DNA of 11,683 bases from a bacterium. Its GTDB lineage: Bacteria > Bacteroidota > Bacteroidia > Cytophagales > Thermonemataceae. Both the position numbers and the translations under genes were made by a program. Below the pieces are notes generated by a model that saw only the letters and a list, made by a program, of their open reading frames with translations, was not told where the DNA came from and ran no database searches. The stretch spans positions 1 through 11,683 of the forward strand of contig JANYGM010000021.1 of NCBI GenBank assembly GCA_025362415.1, written 5' to 3'. Shown here one piece after another: positions 6,609 through 11,683 of the stretch. Numbering within the stretch: position 1 is the first letter of the stretch; the number at the start of each line of letters is the position of its first letter.

Positions 6609-8865
6609 GTTCTGCTAAAATCTCTTCAATTATTGCATCAATTTGTAAAACAAGTTCGTTTTTATTTTCAGCAAAATGTCCCAATTCACAAATATTACTG
6701 ATTTTTAAGTGATAGATATTATCTTTATCAAATTTAGGCAAGTTTAAACGGTTGATAATAGAAGGCGTTATTTGTGTACCAACCATATAACTCTCAATGG
6801 TTTGTCTATAAATAGTGCTACTCAGCACACCACACAAGTAATAGGCTTCTTGTTTATCATTTAAACCAACAAAAATAATTTTTTCATTTGGCATAATATT
6901 TTTATAACCAACAAATTTATCATCTGCATACTCAATTACGGCAGGGCGAAAATCCTTGCAGATATACCTCCAAGCCACTTTGTAAGGAGCAAATGTGTAA
7001 TCCCCAATACGTTGAATAGCATAATAATTGGCTAATTGAATGTGTTTATCAAATGTTGTAAAGCCTTTACGTTCTTGTAGTTCAGTTTTAAAATTTTCAA
7101 AATAAGCTAATGTTTTAGGATATTTTTCTAGTGTTTTCATATCAACTGGATACATTTTTGTTTCATCCGTATGTGAGCAAAGGGTATATTTAGAATAAGA
7201 ATATTCCCAAAATTTCAAATCATTTCCAGTAAGAAAAGGAAAAACCCAATCCATTTCCAGTGTTGTTGTGACATTTTTCATTTTGTTCTTAGCTCTTTCT
7301 GTAATGTTTTTGACAATAAGAATGTTCTGTTTCTTCTCTAAAACATTTAGCCAAAAAATACCATTTGCACCACCAGTAAAAGTTCCTGTACGAGCTTGAT
7401 AAGCAGAATTTCCTAAAACTAAGTTTGTTTTTTGTAAGTCTTTATCTTCTACTGTTATCCAATTTGAGTTTATTCTTTGGTTATCCGAAGGTTGTGCTTT
7501 TTTAGTGATAAGTTGGAAATATTTATGTAAATGCTTAATATTCAAATTATTTTCAAAACTTCTTTTCCCATTTAATGGTTTCCAAACAACATAATTAGTT
7601 GGATATTGAACTTGTTGCCCTTTTTGAATGAATAATAAAGCACTACGGTTAGTCACATCTTTAAAAGGCTTAAAAAGTGTCAAATCATCAACACGGTACG
7701 GGTTAATAGGCGTATTAGTTGGTAAAATTCTAAAATTTCTAAACCCTTCTCCTTGTTTTATAGATTTAAAAAGCGTTTCTTTTACTACAAAACCTAGTTT
7801 TCCATTATCTTTTAGATATTTGTCTAGCGCAATATAAGTTACTAAAACAGAAATATCCTCTTTGATAAATCCTGCTTCTAAACCTTTAATATTGAACAAA
7901 TTATAATAATGCCATAAATAAGTTGTTTCTAATTTATAGTTTGTTGGTAAATACTCCCAATTGACCCAAGGTGGATTTCCTACCAAATAATCCACTTTTT
8001 CTAATGTGGCAAGTGTTTCAAAATTAGTCAAGGCAACTCTTTCAAATAATTCTTTTTTATCAAATTTAGCTTGTATTGCATCAGCATAAAAAATAGGAAT
8101 TTGTAAAATACTACTGTGAGAAAATTCAAAATATTTACTATACAAAATTAAGTAATTTGTTTTAGCCGCAAACACAGAAACAGGATTTAGGTCAATACCA
8201 AAAACTTGCTTGAAAATTTGATTATTAGATGTTTTTTGAAATTTGTTAATTACATTAAAAATAAATGTTCCAGAGCCACAAGTAGGGTCAAGATAGGTTT
8301 TTTCGTGTGCTAGGTCATCATTTTCTGTAATTGTTTCAATAACAAAATTAGCAAGCCAATCTGGTGTATAAAACTCACCCATTGCGTGCCTCACGGGTGC
8401 AGGAAATACACTTTCAAAAATATCTTTAATGAAGTCTGTAGTTAGATTATCAGTATATTGTTTTGAATTTTCAGAAATTATATTCAACTGATTTTCAATG
8501 GTTGGAATGACCAAAAACCAGTTAAAATAATCTTTAAATTGATAATTTATTATTCCTTTTTGTTGAAAAAAATCTTTCTGAAAAATAGTAGTTGATATTT
8601 TTTCTCCTTTAAAAACTGCTTGAAATGCCAGCAAACGAAGCGTAATGATATAGTAGGTTTCTAAGCAAAAAACTAATTTAAAAACATCTTCTTGGGTATC
8701 ACAAGTAATTTTATAAATTTCACGTAATTCATTGATATTGAGCTTTCTTTGAGTATCCAAAAACCCGTGAATAACAATAAAATCCAACTTCCATTCTTGG
8801 AACTTTTTTTTTGTTGTTTCATCTTTTATTAAAAACTCATATAGTATTTTTATAGAATCACGCAT
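6577..8865 (-). CDS. N6-adenine DNA methyltransferase with built-in specificity domain (Eco57I/TaqI-like, type II)
   Basis: This 762-residue enzyme transfers methyl from S-adenosylmethionine to adenine N6. The motifs run in the gamma-class order: X, GEFYTPDWLANFV (163-175); I, DPTCGSGTFIF (193-203); II, GIDLNP (223-228); III, ADA (261-263); and catalytic IV, NPPW (297-300). About 160 residues precede motif X. They resemble the helical N-terminal part of type I/IIG methylases but hold no nuclease motif I can see. Residues from about 480 to 750 contain segments typical of TaqI/Eco57I target-recognition regions, such as FPFLTGNDLKFW and YYLCGVLSSTIYRQ, so specificity is probably built in. It faces the nuclease gene tail to tail, with a shared 32 bp encoding both C-termini. 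There is no controller protein nearby. The alternative, an orphan type IIG half, is less likely given the neighbour. Confidence 0.88.
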   Translation of the reverse strand: MRDSIKILYEFLIKDETTKKKFQEWKLDFIVIHGFLDTQRKLNINELREIYKITCDTQEDVFKLVFCLETYYIITLRLLAFQAVFKGEKISTTIFQKDFFQQKGIINYQFKDYFNWFLVIPTIENQLNIISENSKQYTDNLTTDFIKDIFESVFPAPVRHAMGEFYTPDWLANFVIETITENDDLAHEKTYLDPTCGSGTFIFNVINKFQKTSNNQIFKQVFGIDLNPVSVFAAKTNYLILYSKYFEFSHSSILQIPIFYADAIQAKFDKKELFERVALTNFETLATLEKVDYLVGNPPWVNWEYLPTNYKLETTYLWHYYNLFNIKGLEAGFIKEDISVLVTYIALDKYLKDNGKLGFVVKETLFKSIKQGEGFRNFRILPTNTPINPYRVDDLTLFKPFKDVTNRSALLFIQKGQQVQYPTNYVVWKPLNGKRSFENNLNIKHLHKYFQLITKKAQPSDNQRINSNWITVEDKDLQKTNLVLGNSAYQARTGTFTGGANGIFWLNVLEKKQNILIVKNITERAKNKMKNVTTTLEMDWVFPFLTGNDLKFWEYSYSKYTLCSHTDETKMYPVDMKTLEKYPKTLAYFENFKTELQERKGFTTFDKHIQLANYYAIQRIGDYTFAPYKVAWRYICKDFRPAVIEYADDKFVGYKNIMPNEKIIFVGLNDKQEAYYLCGVLSSTIYRQTIESYMVGTQITPSIINRLNLPKFDKDNIYHLKISNICELGHFAENKNELVLQIDAIIEEILAELIHTTTPYLL

Positions 8866-8912
8866 TTTTTTTATATTTTAGTTGCTTTTAGGTATAAATT
8901 GGAGAAATCTAA

Positions 8913-8944
8913 CAAATGGTAAAATGCACTGCATTTCAAACAAA
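8913..8944 (-). promoter_or_regulatory. Possible methyltransferase promoter with palindromic operator
   Basis: On the minus strand, a TTTG (8941-8944) precedes TACCATTTG (8913-8921), a loose -33/-7 pair. Between them lies a perfect palindrome, AAATGCA-C-TGCATTT (8922-8936). A dimeric repressor could bind there and time methylase expression. The -7 element departs from the consensus by one extra base. Confidence 0.3.
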
Positions 8945-9009
8945 AATAACACTTTTCCCCATCAAAAACTAATAAATTATTGAAATTTTAAGAGTTAATC
9001 TAAATAAGA

Positions 9010-9040
9010 TTAGTGAAAATAAATATCTATTGTATATTTG
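9010..9040 (+). promoter_or_regulatory. Predicted promoter of the phosphatase gene
   Basis: TATATTTG (9033-9040) is an exact match to the Bacteroidota -7 consensus TAnnTTTG, and TTAG (9010-9013) lies 19 bp upstream. The leader to ATG 9137 would be about 90 nt. Confidence 0.5.
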
Positions 9041-9136
9041 CTATAATATAACCTTTCAAAACAAAAACATCTTTCAAAAGTAAGCAAACAAAATGCGCTA
9101 ATTTGTATCAAAACAAGCAATCTTTAATAACTTAAA

Positions 9137-9829
9137 ATGAATTATTTAGAAAAGCATATAATCTTACAGAAAACTGGAAAAGGCAGAAGAATTGCTATTG
9201 GTGATATTCACGGTTGTGCAAAAACACTTAAAGCACTTGTTTTGGAGCAATTAAAGCCAACTTTTGACGACCAAATCTTTTTCTTAGGAGATTATGTTAG
9301 TAGAGGAAATGATAGTGCAGGTGTAATTGATTTTATTTTATCATTGAAAGAACAAAAATATCAAATATTCACATTAAGTGGCAATCACGAGATAATGGTA
9401 CTTGAAAGAGAGAAAAATACAACAAATACATCAGATAAGAAGCATATTATTCCTGCAAAATATAAGAATTTTCTTGAAAATCTGCCTTATTGCTACCAAA
9501 TGGAGGACTTTATTTTCGTACACGCAGGTATCAATTTTAAAGCAGATAAGCCTTTTGATGATTATGAAGCAATGCTTTGGGAACGAGATAATGATTATAT
9601 TCCTCCAAACATAACCGCAACAATCATTCACGGACATACAATTGAAACCTTGCAATCTATCAATGAAGATATTTTAAATAGAAAACAAATTATTGGTATA
9701 GATAATGGGTGTTACCGTGGTCTAAACCCAGAAGATTTCCGTGTAAAAATAGGCTATAATGGTCATTTATGTGCCTTAGATGTAGATAATTGGGTACTTT
9801 ATACGCAAAAATGCTTAGACACAAAATAA
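9137..9829 (+). CDS. PPP-family metallophosphoesterase (serine/threonine protein phosphatase-like)
   Basis: This 230-residue cytosolic enzyme has the calcineurin-like two-metal fold of bacterial PPP phosphatases (lambda phosphatase/PrpA type). Metal and catalytic motifs are in order: GDIHG (22-26), GDYVSRG (51-57), GNHE (82-85), VHAG (128-131) and HGH (165-167), then GIDNGC (187-192). The length fits the compact bacterial group. One deviation: the usual GDxxDRG reads GDYVSRG, so Ser55 replaces the Asp that in PP1-type enzymes pairs with the catalytic histidine. Substrate could be phosphoprotein or a nucleotide such as Ap4A; the sequence does not decide. It is monocistronic, transcribed away from the methyltransferase gene, and followed at 25 bp by a palindromic repeat. 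Confidence 0.85.
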   Translation: MNYLEKHIILQKTGKGRRIAIGDIHGCAKTLKALVLEQLKPTFDDQIFFLGDYVSRGNDSAGVIDFILSLKEQKYQIFTLSGNHEIMVLEREKNTTNTSDKKHIIPAKYKNFLENLPYCYQMEDFIFVHAGINFKADKPFDDYEAMLWERDNDYIPPNITATIIHGHTIETLQSINEDILNRKQIIGIDNGCYRGLNPEDFRVKIGYNGHLCALDVDNWVLYTQKCLDTK

Positions 9830-9853
9830 TAACTATCTTTCTAAATAAAAACA

Positions 9854-9949
9854 CCACTACGACTAATTTATTGTATTCAAGCGTCCCGTTTGTTTTACGT
9901 AATAAATACAAGAACGGAACGCTCAATACACTTTTTGCAATTGTAGTGG
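9854..9949. repeat. Imperfect palindromic repeat between convergent genes; possible two-way terminator
   Basis: The arms match in three blocks: CCACTAC / GTAGTGG at the ends, TGTATT / AATACA, and AGCGTCCCGTT (9880-9890) with AACGGAACGCT (9913-9923), which has one mismatch. The loop is 22 nt. It lies between the phosphatase stop and the converging barrel gene stop, so it could end transcription from both. Direct 8-bp repeats TACGACTA sit at 9858-9865 and 9955-9962 but do not coincide with the palindrome ends. Confidence 0.6.
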
Positions 9950-9990
9950 GACATTACGACTAGGTTTTATTACCTAAAAAGTTAAAAATC

Positions 9991-11070
9991 TTAAAACCAA
10001 ACAGTCATATTCGTAGCTAAAAAGCCATCTAAATTGCTTGGTTTCACTTTATTTGTATAAATATTGTCTTCTGCTGCATAAAATCTTCCTTCAAAACGAA
10101 TAAGAACATTATCTAAAACACTAATATTAAATGATGCAGACGTACTAAATACATTTGAGCCTATGTATTCTCCTCTTTTATCAGAAAAATACTCTATTCT
10201 GCCCGCCAAATTAAGTTTCTTAGTAAAATTATACTTCAAAATAGCATTTGCCTGCCACCAAACCTTAGTGTCAATATCTGTATATTGCTGAAAACCAAGA
10301 TAAGCACAACTCGTAAATGTAAATTTGTCATTTGGGCTATAAATTACATAAAAATCATTAAAAAAACGCATTCTTTTAGTGGGACTTGCATCACTACGTT
10401 CATCACCTGTGTAGGTATTCCAATTAAGAAGCAACTTATCATTTGGGCGGTATTCTACCTGCGTACCTAGTGATTTTTGCTCGTTTGTTTCTTTGATATT
10501 TTGCCAACCATTCAAAATATAAACATAACTCATTAGTTTGGGTGCTAGTGGCAAAGAGAGTTTTACCCCAGAAAGATAATAAGGCACCAAATCTGTCCCT
10601 ATGGAACGTGTGTACATTATTTGGTCTTTTGAAATAGCAGATTCTGGGGTATATGGAGAGCCTAAGATGCCCGCATCTAGCCAAATATTTTTCTTTGTAG
10701 AAAGTTTTACACCAATATTTGCCTCCACAAAATTCTTCAAAGTAGCAGGTTCATCAACATAATTAGCATTCATATAAGTGCCAAAACCAGGCACAACACG
10801 CCCTCTTAGGCGTTCTGAAATGTATTTTATATCAATATAAGCAAGATTTATAGTAAATTCGTTATGGCGTGAATTGGAAAAAGTAAAAGGGCGGTCTTTG
10901 CCCTGCGGATTATTGAAATCATACAAATAATAGGTATCTACCATACCACCCAGCGTTACAGTACCTTTTTTCTTAATGGCATTTGTATCTAATATGGCTG
11001 AATTTACAACCTGTGCTTGTGTTTTTATAGAAAAAAATAGAAAAAAAAATGTGTAAAGAAAATATTTCAT
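9991..11070 (-). CDS. Outer-membrane beta-barrel protein (putative porin, BBP2/OmpL-like)
   Basis: This 359-residue secreted protein begins with a signal peptide: Lys2, a long aromatic core, and probable cleavage after TQAQ near residue 20. The rest alternates polar and hydrophobic residues in strands separated by Asp/Asn/Pro turns. It ends in MTVWF, with the C-terminal Phe recognised by the BAM machinery. Residues about 38-190 (GGMVDTYYLYDFN, then a long SRHNEFTINLAYIDIKY and GSPYTPES) resemble the Bacteroidota 'outer membrane beta-barrel protein, OmpL-like' family. The solute is unknown. The start ATG is at 11068-11070. Only 37 bp separate the start from the duplicated target of a mobile element, so its native promoter has been cut off or rebuilt. 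It is probably monocistronic. Confidence 0.8.
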   Translation of the reverse strand: MKYFLYTFFFLFFSIKTQAQVVNSAILDTNAIKKKGTVTLGGMVDTYYLYDFNNPQGKDRPFTFSNSRHNEFTINLAYIDIKYISERLRGRVVPGFGTYMNANYVDEPATLKNFVEANIGVKLSTKKNIWLDAGILGSPYTPESAISKDQIMYTRSIGTDLVPYYLSGVKLSLPLAPKLMSYVYILNGWQNIKETNEQKSLGTQVEYRPNDKLLLNWNTYTGDERSDASPTKRMRFFNDFYVIYSPNDKFTFTSCAYLGFQQYTDIDTKVWWQANAILKYNFTKKLNLAGRIEYFSDKRGEYIGSNVFSTSASFNISVLDNVLIRFEGRFYAAEDNIYTNKVKPSNLDGFLATNMTVWF

Positions 11071-11144
11071 AAATGATTAGTTATAAAATGATTGTTTTTT
11101 GATTATTAGTTAGTTGTAACTGTTGTTGCTGTAAAAGTTCCGTT

Positions 11145-11152
11145 GCAAAATA
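11145..11152 (-). promoter_or_regulatory. Possible element-borne -7 box reading into the barrel gene
   Basis: On the minus strand TATTTTGC resembles the TATNTTGC -7 boxes proposed before the ATPase gene and gyrA. It lies inside the mobile element, about 75 bp before the barrel start codon. No convincing -33 element is seen at the right distance, so the call is weak. Confidence 0.2.
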
Positions 11153-11160
11153 GTGTCTTG

Positions 11161-11219
11161 TTGTTTGGTGAGGACACCAAACAATGTTATAACCCACGTT
11201 TGGTGTCCCCACCAAACGT
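11161..11219. repeat. Inverted pair of REP-like hairpins inside the composite element
   Basis: Hairpin one (11161-11184) has 10-bp arms TTGTTTGGTG/CACCAAACAA around AGGA. Hairpin two (11196-11219) has ACGTTTGGTG/CACCAAACGT around TCCC. The loop is complementary in sense, so the two copies of GTTTGGTGRGGACACCAAAC face each other, separated by 11 bp. This core is unrelated to the cores of the neighbouring element portions. Confidence 0.75.
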
Positions 11220-11445
11220 TTTTCCCAAAAATTACAACGAATAATTTACAGTAACTAACTGTTTAGGTTGTATGTTATGTAGAGATAAGGCACTGCCTTA
11301 TCTAACGACAAACAATGTATTTTTTCTATTTTAATTTTTGTGAAATGAATAATATAATTTACTAGTTCAGATAAGGCAGTGCCTTATCTCTACATTATGG
11401 ATTTTAAACAACCTAAACAGTTACAGTTAGTTATAATTTATATCA

Positions 11446-11498
11446 AAAATAAAATCAAGTTATTGAAGCTGGAGCTTTCAATAACTTGATTTTATTTT
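11446..11498 (-). terminator. Strong hairpin terminator for the minus-strand gene at the right edge
   Basis: A perfect 22-bp stem, from AAAATAAAATCAAG to CTTGATTTTATTTT, encloses a 9-nt loop that can pair further with a one-base bulge. On the minus strand it ends in TTTTATTTTTG, 60 bp past the stop codon of the edge gene. The stem's symmetry and T-tracts on both sides would allow action in both directions. Confidence 0.8.
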
Positions 11499-11558
11499 CT
11501 GGAAAAATACTATTTATTTATTTCTAAAACAAATTTTCTGACAAAATTATCCTCAAAA

Positions 11559-11683
11559 CTACAATCTAAACAAAGTAGCAAAGATAATCCTTGCTTCAGA
11601 TTTCACCAAATCAGGTCGCCACGCAGGGTCTAGTGGCGTGGTTGTATAGCCTGTTTGTGAGGTTACACCACCCGCACCTGCAA
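11559..11683 (-). CDS. C-terminal end of an unidentified protein (partial)
   Basis: Only the last 40 codons are in the window (stop at 11559-11561); the gene continues past the right edge. The readable end is AGAGGVTSQTGYTTTPLDPA followed by WRPDLVKSEARIIFATLFRL. A Gly-rich loop followed by an alternating final strand would suit the last turn and strand of an outer-membrane barrel, for example a TonB-dependent receptor-like protein. The terminal residue is Leu rather than Phe, and the piece is too short to assign. The reading frame is supported by natural codon use and by a strong terminator 60 bp after the stop. Confidence 0.55.
   Translation of the reverse strand, partial: AGAGGVTSQTGYTTTPLDPAWRPDLVKSEARIIFATLFRL

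Larger units (their letters stand above)
11116..11424. mobile_element. 309-bp composite palindromic MITE-like element with 8-bp target duplication
   Basis: The outer ends are GTAACTGTT (11116-11124) and AACAGTTAC (11416-11424). Identical 8-bp direct repeats AGTTAGTT flank it (11108-11115, 11425-11432). The right portion (about 11256-11424) has the same TAACTGTTTAGGTTG inverted ends as the 1749-1922 element and contains a perfect 21-bp palindrome AGATAAGGCACTGCCTTATCT twice, at 11283-11303 and (as its complement) 11369-11389. The left portion holds a second, unrelated hairpin pair. Because one duplication surrounds both portions, they either moved as a unit or one inserted into the end of the other. 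There is no coding capacity. Confidence 0.8.

Noticed and set aside
11116..11424. CRISPR-like array, because of repeated short motifs
   Set aside because: The repeats are inverted hairpin pairs of differing sequence. There is no regular direct repeat with unique spacers and no cas gene.
1..11683. tRNA, rRNA or riboswitch genes
   Set aside because: I saw no cloverleaf, rRNA segment or known riboswitch core in the intergenic spaces. The structured DNA there is explained by palindromic repeats and terminators.

Overview
The window is AT-rich bacterial DNA that looks like the phylum Bacteroidota, perhaps a Cytophagales-type organism. Three things support this: promoters of the TTG / TAnnTTTG type, start codons preceded by A-rich leaders without a Shine-Dalgarno, and the style of the outer-membrane proteins. 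The genus is not certain.

Layout from left to right. (1) A paired hairpin repeat (1-124) interrupts a truncated, divergently oriented ispD fragment. (2) An AAA-family ATPase gene (448-1752) and a TOPRIM/DUF4276-like gene (1937-2581) form a probable two-gene anti-phage module. A 174-bp palindromic mobile element (1749-1922), flanked by an 8-bp target duplication, separates them. Removing the element on paper restores a TAATG stop/start overlap between the two genes. (3) gyrA (2707-5358) is housekeeping, ends in a strong hairpin terminator, and carries Ala at the quinolone-determining position. (4) A predicted type II restriction endonuclease (5448-6608) and an adenine-N6 methyltransferase (6577-8865, minus strand) converge with a 32-bp tail overlap. 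(5) A PPP-type phosphatase (9137-9829) follows, then a palindromic repeat, then a minus-strand outer-membrane beta-barrel gene (9991-11070). (6) A second, composite member of the same mobile-element family (11116-11424) lies just upstream of the barrel gene, again with an 8-bp target duplication. (7) A 22-bp perfect stem terminator serves a minus-strand gene whose last 40 codons are at the right edge.

Two themes link these parts. Two different DNA-defence modules flank gyrA. The intergenic spaces are also colonised by short palindromic elements: two have GTAACTGTT termini and 8-bp duplications but carry unrelated REP-like hairpin cores. The termini and duplication length fit mobilisation in trans by an IS66-type transposase (inference). 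These insertions have plausibly changed gene structure by truncating ispD, uncoupling the ATPase/TOPRIM pair and replacing the upstream region of the barrel gene.
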